DNA of 64,000 nt from positions 162,065,963 through 162,129,962 of the forward strand of contig NC_085136.1 of assembly GCF_035046485.1 (NCBI RefSeq). Direction: 5' to 3'. A program made the position numbers and the translations under genes. A model generated the notes under the pieces. It had not been told where the DNA came from, ran no database searches, and saw only the letters and a program-made list of their open reading frames with translations. The stretch comes from Aedes albopictus (Eukaryota; Arthropoda; Insecta; Diptera; Culicidae). Positions 53,410 through 63,570 of the stretch are shown piece after piece (the stretch's first letter is position 1; each line of letters opens with the position of its first letter).

Positions 53410-56095
53410 ACATTGTTCTACAACGCTATCCCTGATCATCTTCCGTCGGTTGTCCCCTGTCGTGAGAATTTCAACCGGATCTACGGGTAGTTTCCCGCCT
53501 TTGACAATAGTAATAGGATCTGCCACTTCCATACCCTTGTCCTGTATTGCAGATCTGAACATTCCGGGAGTCTCTCCAACAGCTACTTTTGAGGCTGGGT
53601 TCGGAATTTCATCCGGACCTAAGGCCTTAACTGCGATAAGGGATTTTGAAATCCCCGCAAGTTCCTCATCGATGACCTCTCATCAGCAGTCCCAGTCCTC
53701 AGCGGTCCAACGAAAGGAGGTCAAGAGCTAGGATCATGGCTCGGAAAGAGCCTCTATCTAGATGATCCCCTTCTAAATCTCTGCTCTGCATCACTCCTTA
53801 GATTCGTATTGACACTCTGACCCTCGGGCCTTTATGCTTGTCCGTATCTCGGCCTTCAGTGCGACCTTGGCAGCGGTCATCACCACTCATCGCAAATTTT
53901 GCTCCTTACTTGTACGTGTTCGCTGCATCCTCCTCCTAGCCCGTAGGCAGGTGTTGCACAGGTTCACGATCACTACCTGTACCACGGTGGTCTCCATTCC
54001 TAAGGTAGAGAGCACCATTACCAGCTCGTGACCGCTTTGACCGAGTACCTTTAACGCTCAAGTACGACCGAGGACGCTCAAATCGGAGTACCTCTCGAAA
54101 TACGTAATCGTTGAAGTATGATGCCTTCCACTTTCGAGAGCTTGAGCTTGCCTTAGTCGCCCATACCTCTACCCGCTGCCTGCTTTTGTTGTAATCGATA
54201 CTGTAGCGAACCGCCAGGTGATCTCTGTGAGTGTATGCATCTTATACCCTGCAGTTCGAACTACTTGTTAAGCAAGGACTACAAAATGTAACGTCGATAA
54301 TCGATTCCGCTCCGTTCCGTATGAAGGTACTTTTGATACCGACATTGGCCAAATCAGCATCAAGCATGTCCAATGTCTCTAGTAGGATCTGACCCCACTA
54401 GTTTGCAAAATGGTTTCCACATTCAACGGCCTAGGCATTAAAGTAATCCGCTATCACCATCGGCCTTTGCGCTGTCAGCATGGTCATCTAGCATCTGCGT
54501 GAGCTGCTCAATCGACCACGGCGAAAGGCAGAGTAGCTACAGAAGAAAATCCCGTTTACTCTGGCGACCACAAAACTCTAGTAAGTAGAAGACACCAACT
54601 CCTGGACGGGATATTTCCCCGTCGCCCATATCGCTGCCATTTTTCCAGGCCAATCTGCGGCTTAATTGCCATTACTGGTGGGTACTCGGTATGGATCCGC
54701 AATGCTGACGATATTCGTCCGCCACTCAGAAACTCCCTGACAAAGCAGTTGATGGGCTGCCGCACAGTAGCGTTTCAGGTTCAGTTGCGTTACCAGCACT
54801 GTAATTTGTTTGCTACGACTCTTCTGAAGGCCGGACATCTTGGACCTCCCGTTGGGTGCTCAGATTTGCTTCACAGATTTCTCGGAACAAATCAAACGCT
54901 TGGGTAGACCCTTGCAGCCTCGTGCCTTGTGGCCTTCACAAATTATTCCTGCCAGGGCCTTTGCAGTCCCATGATTTATGACCCGGTTCCAAATACTTGA
55001 AGGAAGCCTCCGGTGGCTCCTGTATGGTTAGTTTTCATACTGACAAGTCCACCTTGAGCTTTCCTACTTTGACGGATTTGTTAGCGTCCGCCACAGGTAG
55101 CTGTACCAAGGCCACCTGTATTCCTTCCGGATCTTTCCGTAGGCGAACGGCTGTGGTGTCTACCTGCATATCGCACTGTTGCCGCAGTGCCGTGACGAAC
55201 TCTTCCGCGTCAGCGATTTCGTCCAGGTTTTTAACCTTCAGAGTCGCCTCTGCTGTAAGAGCCCTCAACTCGACACCGTCGCCAATGATCTTTTGCGTCA
55301 GATTTTTGTACGCGATGCCCTAGCGTTCCTTCCCAAGCAGCACACAAGTCACAAAGGAGTGTTGACAGCGCAGTTTTTTGGTTGGACACTAGTCATTTTC
55401 AAGTTATTCTGCCTTTGAGTTAGAATTACATGAATGTAGCTCCTATACAACCAAAAACCTGCGCTGTCGACACTGCTTTGTGACTTGTGTGCTGCTTGGG
55501 TTGTTGCACTTGAACTCGAGGGTCATTTTACCGGTGCGAGTACGTTACATACTGCGTACGTTGGCTCCAAGATTCGGCGTCACTCCTCATCGCCTTCAAG
55601 ACTAACAAGTAACTTGGACTGGTCAGTCTTGATGACGATCAAGTCGCCCTGCTCTCACTTGGCACCTGCCCTCCAACATTTCTTAGGTCTGGCGTCCCTA
55701 CGCCCTGCACCTTCTGCGGTTTCTTCTTCCGCTATTCTATGGATCAGTGGATGTCCTCTCCCTGACCCGCCCTAGCTTGTGGTTGCTGAGGACCTATCAA
55801 TCGCATGCGCCACACTTTCGGGGCTACCCGCGAAAGCGAAGGCCTCCGTCTGGGTAGACTATAGAAACTTCGACTTCACGAGTTCTGCAGCTGCCGCAGT
55901 TGCCATGAGTTTCTCATGGTCTTGCTTGGCTGCCGTCGTTGACTTACGAAGCCGCATCAGGGCCTGCTTGAAGTCCTTGCTGTTGTTGGACTTCGATTAC
56001 GCAAAGTCAATGATAGAGTCAAGCTGCTGCGTAGCCACCTCGCAGGGAGGGCATCTCTATTTTAGTTGATGGCCCTCATCAACTACGCTCCATCC
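53410..56095 (-). pseudogene. R1-like element: gag, endonuclease and start of RT, decayed
   Basis: Read on the minus strand from 56095: gag N-terminus (SIIDFA, AAAELVKSK, STQTEAFAF), the conserved block MRALTAEATLKVKNLDEIAD (55268-55035), then two zinc-knuckle remnants near 54975-54850 (GHKARGCKG, then a CxICS region), then ORF2 endonuclease from about 54840 (QLNLKRYCAAAHQLL, SIADPYRVP, GAESIIDVTFC, and a HxDHLAVRY motif), and the start of RT (KALGPDEIPNPA, about 53620). Frame shifts and stops are frequent. It ends near 53410 without the RT catalytic motifs. The CCHC knuckles and EN wording point to the R1/LOA group. A 169-bp hairpin MITE lies in gag. Confidence 0.85.
55332..55500. mobile_element. 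169-bp hairpin MITE, CCCAAGCARCACAC family, copy 2
   Basis: CCCAAGCAGCACACAAGTC at the left and its reverse complement at the right, with paired interiors containing GACAGCGCAG. TT on both sides suggests a 2-bp duplication. It interrupts the R1-like gag. The right half shares GTTAGAATTACRT with copy 1. Confidence 0.88.
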
Positions 56096-56169
56096 ATTAT
56101 CTCACTCGAGATACTAGCCGGGGAGGAGATAGGTTTTCTACGCTGGAACAACGTGCGTTGCTGCCTAAA

Positions 56170-56300
56170 CGGAAATGCCTTCCTTCGAGGTAGTGAAGGT
56201 ATTCGTCTACTTTGAATCCTTACTGACGATTGAAAACAATGTGAGTCATGAAATACGAAGACGGATCGTCAATTGTGCATTCTACAGGCTTCAGTAGAGA
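56170..56300 (+). pseudogene. tiny RTE fragment
   Basis: About 120 bases match the C-terminal RTE segment at 45985-46100: FEVVKVFVYF, then NNVSHEIRRRIVN. It is wedged between the minus-strand R1-like relic and the plus-strand RT-RNase H relic. Confidence 0.7.
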
Positions 56301-58285
56301 TTGTGGTGTATATGGTTATAGACCAACAACCCTACTTAGTTGCATGGGGAAAACACTCGAGTGTATGGTTAACCATCGCCTGTCAACAGGCATTCCGATG
56401 CTGCTATGGTGAAGAGACGTTCTTTTCCGAGCTTGATCGTCTGTTGGAGAAAGCGTCGAGCGAGGGCTTACACGTAGATGAAATATCACTCAAAGTCTCC
56501 AAGGCATATGACATGACATGGAGACTCCCTATCTTGACTACCCTCAAGATATGGGATATTCGGGCGCATGTTTAACTACATAGCTAACTTCCTACGTAAC
56601 CGAAGTTCTCAAGTTTTGAACGCAGGAGCAACTTATCCCCGTGGTTGCTTGAGAATGGCATCCCGCAAGGGTCTGTCATCTCAGTCACACTGTTTCTCAT
56701 TGCGATGAACTCAGTATTTGAACGCATACCCCCCGGAGTACACCTCATTGTGTACGCAGATGATATGACCTTAGAATTCTAAAAGTGTAGTATAATAGGC
56801 GAGTTAGGCCAAAAATGCATCAAGCGGTTGGTTGTGTGGTGGAATGGGCAAATAGCGTCGGTGTTAAGAATTCCCCCGAGAAGTATAACCAGATGCATGT
56901 CTGCTTTGACCACACACACAGGCCAGTGTTGCCCCTTGTCAGCATCGGTGAGCACGCAGTCAAGACCGTGCGCGAGGTGAAGCTACTTGGCCTCCTATTT
57001 GGTAATAAGTTAACCTTCATCAAGCATGCCAAGTAAATGAAGGAGAAACTCAATACGAAGTTGAACATCCTTCGGGACTTGAGTGCACGCTTCTATGAAG
57101 CCTCTCGTGGCACTTTGATTAAAGTAGCTAGGGCAATGTGTGCCCCAAGCGTTCTTTACGGATCTGAATTGTGCAGCAGAGGTAGCACTGCGGTGCTAGG
57201 CATTCTAAATAGAACCTCATTACAATAAGATGTTTAGAATCTGCTCAGGCGCTTTCAAGACTTCACCGGTAGCTTCTCTACTGGTGGAGTGTGGAAAGCT
57301 ACCACTGGTACATCTGGTAGCGGAGGACCTAGCTGCTAAGGCTGCGCGGGCCCTGGAAATGGACCACCTATAAGGTGGGATGCCGGTAGTCCAGCGTTCC
57401 CCGAGTCAGTGGTACGATCTTACGTCGACAAACCTCCCTTCGTTAGCCACTAGGCCTCGTCAATGGCAACGGGCATGGAACGCGGACATCCCTAGGATCG
57501 ACTGGCGAGTGAGGGAAGCGTGCAGAGATGGTGCCAACCCTGCGGTAGCTCAGGCTACCTTCAGAGAGGTTGCGGCTTCGTATGCGGATAGGTCACGCTA
57601 TTTCACCGATGGCTCATTAGTACAAGAGGAAGTAAGTTATGGAGTGTCTGGGGAAGCCATAAGCCACTGCAGCCGGTTACGCGGCCTCTGTGGTATCTTC
57701 TCAGCTGAGACCTATGCGCTACTGCCAGCTTGCAGGCAGGCAAACGGGTCTCAGGCTGTCGTCTTCTCAGACTCCGCGAGTTTTCTCTCCACACTAGAGC
57801 ATGGGAAAATGGTCACGAAGGCATCCCAGGCAATGAGGCAGCTGATGTTCTAGCAAACCAGGGTCGTCATGCCTGGAGGTAACTTCGGTGCTCCTCTGTG
57901 ATATAACCCGCTGGATCAAGCGGACCTCGAGGGAAACGTGGAACTCGACCTGGTATCACAACTGGGATGCGTTCTTCCGAAGGATTAAGAACGATACGCA
58001 AAAGTGGAGAAATGTGCCCAGTTCTCGAGATCAAAAGATTCTGACTCGGCTGAGAATCGGACACACATGGCACACTCATGGGTCACGATTCGGTGGCAAT
58101 ACGGCCTATTGTCAGAGATGCGGACAAGTACTAGACGTAACGCATATACTGGTAGAATGTACAGCACCTGAAGAATTGAGGGCGGAGGAGGGAGGAGAGT
58201 GTCTAGTGCAATGTGACGTCAACACGATTTGCCGACTAAGGGATAAGCTGTCTTGCATCAAGCGGTTCACACCTTGTGCCGTCAC
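56301..58285 (+). pseudogene. RT and RNase H of an I-group retroelement, 5'-truncated and decayed
   Basis: Begins within the RT domain (YRPTTLLSCMGKTLE), passes ELDRLLEKASSEGLHVD and VSKAYDMTWR (motif A, first Asp lost), NGIPQGSVISVTLFLIAM, then YADDMTLEF at 56753 and VREVKLLGLLFGNKLTF. From 57.55 kb an RNase H domain follows: FTDGS (57602), FSAETYAL, VFSDSAS, then GNEAADVLANQG after a small deletion. A C-terminal CQRCGQVLDVTHILVEC zinc-finger-like motif (58110) ends the protein. RT plus RNase H places it in the I/LOA/R1/Outcast assemblage. Stops (for example after YADD) kill it. Its 3' end is overlapped by the RTE element. Confidence 0.87.
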
Positions 58286-61200
58286 GAATGAACTTTATTA
58301 TTTAACTTACTTACCGGTCAGGCTAAGGCCGGGGTGGCCTCTGCTGTACATAGTAGCCGCCTCCATTCCACTCGGTCCATGGCTGTTTGCCTCCAGTTCC
58401 GCACTCTGCGTAGGGTCCGCAGATCGTCCTCCACTTGGTCGACCCACCTAGCTCGCTGCGCTCCACGTCTTCTTGTACCGGTCGGATGACTCTCGAGAAC
58501 CATTTTAGTCGGGTTGCTATCCGACATCCTGATGACGTGACCCGCCCACCGTAGCCTCCCGATTTTCGCGGTATGGACGATGGTTGGTTCTCCCAGCAGC
58601 TGATGCAGCTCGTGGTTCATTCGCCTTCTCCAAGTCCCGTCTTCCATCTGCACTCCGCCGTAGATGGTACGCAACACCTTCCGTTCGAAAACTCCAAGGG
58701 CGCGTTGGTCCTCTGCACGTAGGGTCCATGTTTCGTGCCCATAGAGGACGACCGGTCTAATCAACGTTTTGTAGATAGTTAACTTCGTGTTACGGCGAAC
58801 TTTATTCGATCGTAGAGTTCTGCGGAGTCCAAAGTAGGCACGATTTCCTGCCACAATGCGCCTCTGAATTTCTCTGCTGGTGTCGTTTTCGGCGGTCACC
58901 AGTGAGCCCAAGTACACGAATTCTTCAACCGCCTCGATTTCATCACCGTCGATATGAATTCGGGGTGGCGGGCGCGGTGATTCCTCCCTGGAGCCCTTTG
59001 CCATCATGTACTTTGTCTTCGACACATTAATGACTAATCCGATTCGCCTGGCTTCACTCTTTAGTCGGATGTACGTTTCCGCCATCGTCTCAAATTTACG
59101 AGCAATAATATCAATATCATCGGCGAAACCAAGCAGCTGAACGGACTTCGTGAAAATCGTCCCACTCGTGTTTATCCCCGCTCTTCTTATTACACCCTCC
59201 AAAGCAATGTTGAACAGCAAGCACGAAAGACCATCACCTTGCCGCAACCCTCTGCGAGATTCGAAGGGACTCGAGAGTGTCCCTGATACTCGAACTACGC
59301 ACATCACTCGATCCATCGTCGCCTTGATCAACCGTATCAGTTTATCCGGGAATCCGTATTCGTGCATAATCTGCCATAGCTGTTCTCGATCGATTGTATC
59401 ATACGCCGATTTGAAATCGATGAACAAGTGATGTGTGGGCACGTTGTATTCGCGGCATTTCTGCAACACCTGGCGGATGGCGAACATCTGGTCCGTTGTA
59501 GCGCGTTCACCCATAAATCCAGCCTGATATTGCCCCACGAACTCTCTTGCAATCGGTGATAGACGGCGGCATAAAATTTGAGAGAATATCTTGTAGGCAG
59601 CGCTCAGTAGTGTGATCGCGCGGTAGTTCCCGCAATCCAACTTGTCGCCCTTTTTGTAGATGGGACACACGATACCTTCCATCCATTCCTCCGGTAATAC
59701 TTCCTCCTCCCAAATCTTGGTAATGACCCAGTGTAGTGCTCTCACCAGTGCTTCTCCACCGTATTTTAGAAGCTCGCTTGGTAGTTGATCTGCTCCAGCG
59801 GCTTTGTTGTTTTTTAACCGGCCAACCTCCTCCTCAATCTCTTGAAGGTCAGGGGGCGGAAGTCTTTCGTCCTGTGCACATACTCCTAGATCTGTTACCA
59901 CGCCACCTCCGGTACTTGCAATGTCGCCATTGAGGTGCTCATCGTAATGCTGCCGCCACCTCTCGACCACCTCACGCTCGCTCGTGAGAATATTCCCGTG
60001 ATTATCTCGGCACATGTCGGCTTGTGGCACAAAGCCTCTGCGCGAGCGGTTCAGCTTCTCGTAGAACTTTCGTGTGTCCTTAGCGCGGTACAGCTCTTCC
60101 ATCGCTTCGCGATCTCGTTCTTCCTGCTGGCGCTTCTTCATCCGGAAGACTGAGTTCTGCCTGTTCCGCGCCTGTTTGTAACGTGCCTCATTCGCTCTCG
60201 TACGGTGTTGCAGCATTCTCGCCCATGCTGCATTCTTCTCGTTTTTCAACTGTTCACATTCGCCGTCGTACCAGTCGTTTCTGTGATTCGGAGTCGCGAA
60301 GCCTAGTGCTGTAGCCGAGGTACTACCTATGGCGGATCGGATGTCCCTCCAGCCATCTTCAAGTGTAGCTGCGCCAAGCTGCTCTTCCGTTGGTAGGGCC
60401 ACTGCTAACTGCTGCGCGTAGTCTTGAGCCACTTCTACGTTACGCAGCTGCTCGATGTTGAGTCGCGGCGTTCGACTTCGACGCGTGGTGATAACTGTCG
60501 AAAGTTTTGAGCGCATGCATACAGCGACTAAGTAGTGATCCGAATCTATATTCGCACTGCGGTATGTGCGGACATTGGTTATATCCGAGAAGAATTTACC
60601 GTCGATTAGAACGTGGTCGATTTGGTTTTCTGTTTGTTGGTCGGGTGATCTCCAGGTGGCTTTGTGGATATCTTTGCGGGGGAAGAAGGTGCTTCGGACT
60701 ACCATACCACGGGAGGCTGCAAAGTTTACGCATCGCTGGCCGTTATCATTCGATACGGCGTGCAGGCTGTTGCGCCCGATTACCGGTCTGTACATTTCCT
60801 CCCTTCCTACCTGCGCGTTCATGTCGCCGACAACGATTTTCACGTCACGCGGCGAGCAACCATCGTATGTTTGCTCTAACTGCGCGTAGAACGCTTCTTT
60901 CTCGTCATCGGGTCTCCCTTCGTGTGGGCAGTGGACGTTGATGATGCTGTAGTTGAAGAAACGGCCCTTAACCCTCAACATGCACATCCTTGCGTTGATC
61001 GGCTGCCACCCGATCACACGTTGTCGCATCTTGCCCAACACTATAAATCCTGTTCCCAGTTCATTGGTGGTGCCACAGCTTTGGTAGAAGGTAGCCGCTC
61101 GATGCCCGCTTTTCCACACTTTCTGTCCAGTCCAACAAAGTTCCTGCAACGCCACGATGTCGAAGTTGCGGGGATGTAGTTCGTCGTAGATTATCCTTTC

Positions 61201-61700
61201 ACATCCTGCGAAACCTAGTGACTTGCAATTCCATGTTCCAAGTTTCCAATCGTAGTCCTTATTTCGTCGCGTGGGTCTTTGCCGATTGTATCGAGTCGTA
61301 TTTTCTCCTATGATATTCGCAATGGGGATTTTTACGGGTGGCTTATTGGGCCTACGCCAACACTCCTGTCTCGCCGGAGGGCCATCGTGCCAGTTCTGTT
61401 TAACGTCCCAACCAACACTGGGACGACCACGCTGATGGGGCTACCACCTTGGATCTAGCTGGGCGTGGTGCAGCGTTTCTTACTCAGCCGCTGGATGCCA
61501 GAACAGACGCTGTTTGAGCCGCACCTCCTTGGTGAACAGACACTCGGATCGTACCTCCTCAATCTAGCTGAAGTCAGAAGGACAACAGTGCCCAGGCTGC
61601 ACTACCAGCTAAGCACACAACTCTTAGCTGGCGGTCTTTGTCATCGCTTGACCCGTGGAAGCATGAGGTAGGAACTTGTGAGGACCAGAGCTATATTGGA
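58270..61700 (-). mobile_element. RTE (JAM1-like) retroelement, nearly full length
   Basis: The unit runs from a GC-rich 5' leader (about 61700 down to 61441) through one long ORF to a very short 3' UTR ending AAATAATAAAGTTCATTC near 58285. A short A/T tail after a brief 3' UTR is typical of RTE elements. It lies on the opposite strand to the RT-RNase H relic it adjoins. Boundaries are approximate, since no target duplication was found. Confidence 0.75.
58318..61440 (-). CDS. RTE-clade endonuclease-reverse transcriptase, open reading frame (about 1040 codons)
   Basis: One uninterrupted frame from the codon after a TAG (61443-61441) to TGA at 58320-58318. Endonuclease: WKLGTWNCKSL (near 61235), ALQELCW, VVGDMNAQVG and SDHYLVAV (near 60520). 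Linker with KFYEKLNRSRRGFVPQADMC. Reverse transcriptase: PIYKKGDKLDCGNYRAITLL, LFIDFKSAYDTID, RRGLRQGDGLSCLLFNIALE and the catalytic GFADDIDII, then EEFVYLGSLVT. C-terminal region: RWAGHVIRM and RRRGAQRARWVDQVEDDL. It nicks DNA and primes reverse transcription of its own RNA. No ATG lies before or within the endonuclease start: the frame can begin at GTG 61155 only by losing the first motif, so expression must use another mechanism or an upstream exon. All catalytic motifs are intact. Confidence 0.92.
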   Translation of the reverse strand, partial: PHQRGRPSVGWDVKQNWHDGPPARQECWRRPNKPPVKIPIANIIGENTTRYNRQRPTRRNKDYDWKLGTWNCKSLGFAGCERIIYDELHPRNFDIVALQELCWTGQKVWKSGHRAATFYQSCGTTNELGTGFIVLGKMRQRVIGWQPINARMCMLRVKGRFFNYSIINVHCPHEGRPDDEKEAFYAQLEQTYDGCSPRDVKIVVGDMNAQVGREEMYRPVIGRNSLHAVSNDNGQRCVNFAASRGMVVRSTFFPRKDIHKATWRSPDQQTENQIDHVLIDGKFFSDITNVRTYRSANIDSDHYLVAVCMRSKLSTVITTRRSRTPRLNIEQLRNVEVAQDYAQQLAVALPTEEQLGAATLEDGWRDIRSAIGSTSATALGFATPNHRNDWYDGECEQLKNEKNAAWARMLQHRTRANEARYKQARNRQNSVFRMKKRQQEERDREAMEELYRAKDTRKFYEKLNRSRRGFVPQADMCRDNHGNILTSEREVVERWRQHYDEHLNGDIASTGGGVVTDLGVCAQDERLPPPDLQEIEEEVGRLKNNKAAGADQLPSELLKYGGEALVRALHWVITKIWEEEVLPEEWMEGIVCPIYKKGDKLDCGNYRAITLLSAAYKIFSQILCRRLSPIAREFVGQYQAGFMGERATTDQMFAIRQVLQKCREYNVPTHHLFIDFKSAYDTIDREQLWQIMHEYGFPDKLIRLIKATMDRVMCVVRVSGTLSSPFESRRGLRQGDGLSCLLFNIALEGVIRRAGINTSGTIFTKSVQLLGFADDIDIIARKFETMAETYIRLKSEARRIGLVINVSKTKYMMAKGSREESPRPPPRIHIDGDEIEAVEEFVYLGSLVTAENDTSREIQRRIVAGNRAYFGLRRTLRSNKVRRNTKLTIYKTLIRPVVLYGHETWTLRAEDQRALGVFERKVLRTIYGGVQMEDGTWRRRMNHELHQLLGEPTIVHTAKIGRLRWAGHVIRMSDSNPTKMVLESHPTGTRRRGAQRARWVDQVEDDLRTLRRVRNWRQTAMDRVEWRRLLCTAEATPALA

Positions 61701-61781
61701 TGCTCTCCTTATCGACTCACCGTTTTGCAGCCCAAATTATTATTTAAAGTGACGTTTAAAAAATGACCACAGCTGTAATGA

Positions 61782-61936
61782 CTTCCTTGAGCATAGAGTG
61801 TCTTCGTGCTTGTCACACGATATATCCATGCAAAATTTTCTTTGGCAGCGAAAGCACTCAGTTAATAACTGTGGAAGTGATAATAAACTGATAAGCTGAT
61901 TTTTTTACTGCAGTGACGATACGCCAAGAAGACGAA
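61782..61936 (+). mobile_element. SINE family B, 5'-truncated
   Basis: Body and tail present (GCATAGAGTGTCTTCGTGCT, CAGTTAATAACTGTGGAAGT, GACGATACGCCAAGAAGA), head missing. It lies just upstream of the RTE 5' leader. Confidence 0.8.
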
Positions 61937-62059
61937 GAAGAACGTGGCCTAGTGGATGTATCCTTTCTAATGGTTCTGCGCTAAGTAATGCTGGACATCG
62001 ATGTGATTCGCTATAAGTTTTGAGTTCTTAAAAATGATTCAAACATTTTCGAAGCACAC

Positions 62060-62262
62060 CGTTTTGAGATAAGCGTGTCACGCCTTGAGTATGTGTGCTT
62101 GTCAACAACGCAATCGTCTTTGAACTTTTTTCCAGACAAGTATGGTACAGTCATAAATGTGAAGTTTATGTTCTGGGAATTCGTCTGTTGATGAGTTCGT
62201 TTATTGCAAGGCAAACCATCTCCTACGGATGCTTTCAAGCAAGACATCGTTTACTACACTCC
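62060..62262 (+). pseudogene. relic of the same endonuclease family as 14115-14630
   Basis: Two short matches to that fragment: CGTGTCA then GTATGTGTGCTTGTCAAC, and CCTACGGATGCTTTCAAGCA, separated by unrelated bases. Too little remains to call a domain. Confidence 0.6.
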
Positions 62263-62275
62263 TGTGGACCTTCGC

Positions 62276-62420
62276 GGACAGGGTGAGGGTTCGATTCTTG
62301 CTCCGAGCAATGACACTTTCCAAGAGAAATGTTTCTTGCTCGTATCCATTGCAATCTTGGGATTGAATCCCATGCACAAATCACGCACGCTGGGATTGGA
62401 AAAAGTCATGATCCAAACCG
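62276..62420 (+). mobile_element. SINE family A (Feilai-like) fragment
   Basis: GGGTGAGGGTTCGATTCTTG, CTCCGAGCAATGA and CTCGTATCCATTG follow the order of the 1355-1562 copy. It has lost the A-box and tail. Confidence 0.65.
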
Positions 62421-63570
62421 ATCCTGGCATTAAGAATCATTTCAAAGTATGCTTATTTAAATCATGGAGTAGAAGGATGCTCTTGAAAGACTGGTTCATA
62501 ACAGGAAATTTACATACCTTGAGAATTGCAATAAGTCAGTCAGAGTATATTTGACTGACTTATTGCGCTTGCTAAAACCCGCAAGAATGTATGCCCATAG
62601 ATGTAATCTTCGCTGAGAAATGACCTGACTTAACTCTTTTTACGCCTCTCCTGCATCATACTTTTCATTCATTCGACCAATCATTCATTATACCTGTACG
62701 CAGACCTTTTAAATAATGTGCAGATAATTTAAGGTTTAATTTGCAAGCATAAATTATTGTATAAAAATTGCATCAATGGCAATTACCCTTTCTCGCTCAC
62801 TCCAAACCAAACAACACAACATAGGTATAGGTACGACTGAAATCCTGACTGACTTGACTGTTCCTGGCGGAGGGTCGTTTGAGTCCATCCAGCTGGTAAC
62901 TGGAAGCAAAGGAGATGTGTAATATTTCTTTTCTCTCAGCCTCCACCCTTCAATCAGTTCGAGCAAAACACTTCCACGTCCAGAGGAGTGTATTTTTTTT
63001 CCTTTCTTGCGTTCCTCATTCGGTATCTTTCAGCTAATTTTCGTTTTGCTGGCAGTCAGAATGAATTATTACGTGCAGGGTGTAATAATAGCGAAATGCT
63101 AAATTTAAAGAGTTCTCGTTTCCTACGGCTGTTCGCCGCGCGCTGCGCGCTGGTATTTGCTTGTTGGCTTTGGTTCTCCGGCGATGATGACCCTGAACGA
63201 AATGGAAGTAAATACCTAGGTGGATAAATCGTTGAAGGGGGTATTAAAAATCTTATTTTCTCAGTGTGGTTGTTTTAAGGGTCTGAGGCAATAATGTTGG
63301 TTAGAGTGCTACCAGTATTTATTGGATCTTGGTGGTTTTTGTTGGTTCTTGTTGGTTCAGGCTTCTAATGAGTTATTTGTGTATCTGGAAAAGGGTGTTC
63401 CTCACAAATGTTGAATTTTCATGTACATTTTTTATTCTTATTTCTGGTGTAATGTCCTTGCTGGGAAAAGGCCAACTTCTCAACTTGGTATATTTGAGCT
63501 GCAATCTAATTGTCCGATAAAATGATCGAGTCTAATAGCAGGTTTGGTTGCATCTGATATCTTTTTTCCG
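62421..63570. other. unassigned sequence
   Basis: No gene or repeat recognised. Confidence 0.4.

Noticed and set aside
60507..60941. Plus-strand frames over 100 residues within 58.3-61.2 kb
   Set aside because: Shadow of the intact RTE ORF on the minus strand, which has all catalytic motifs.
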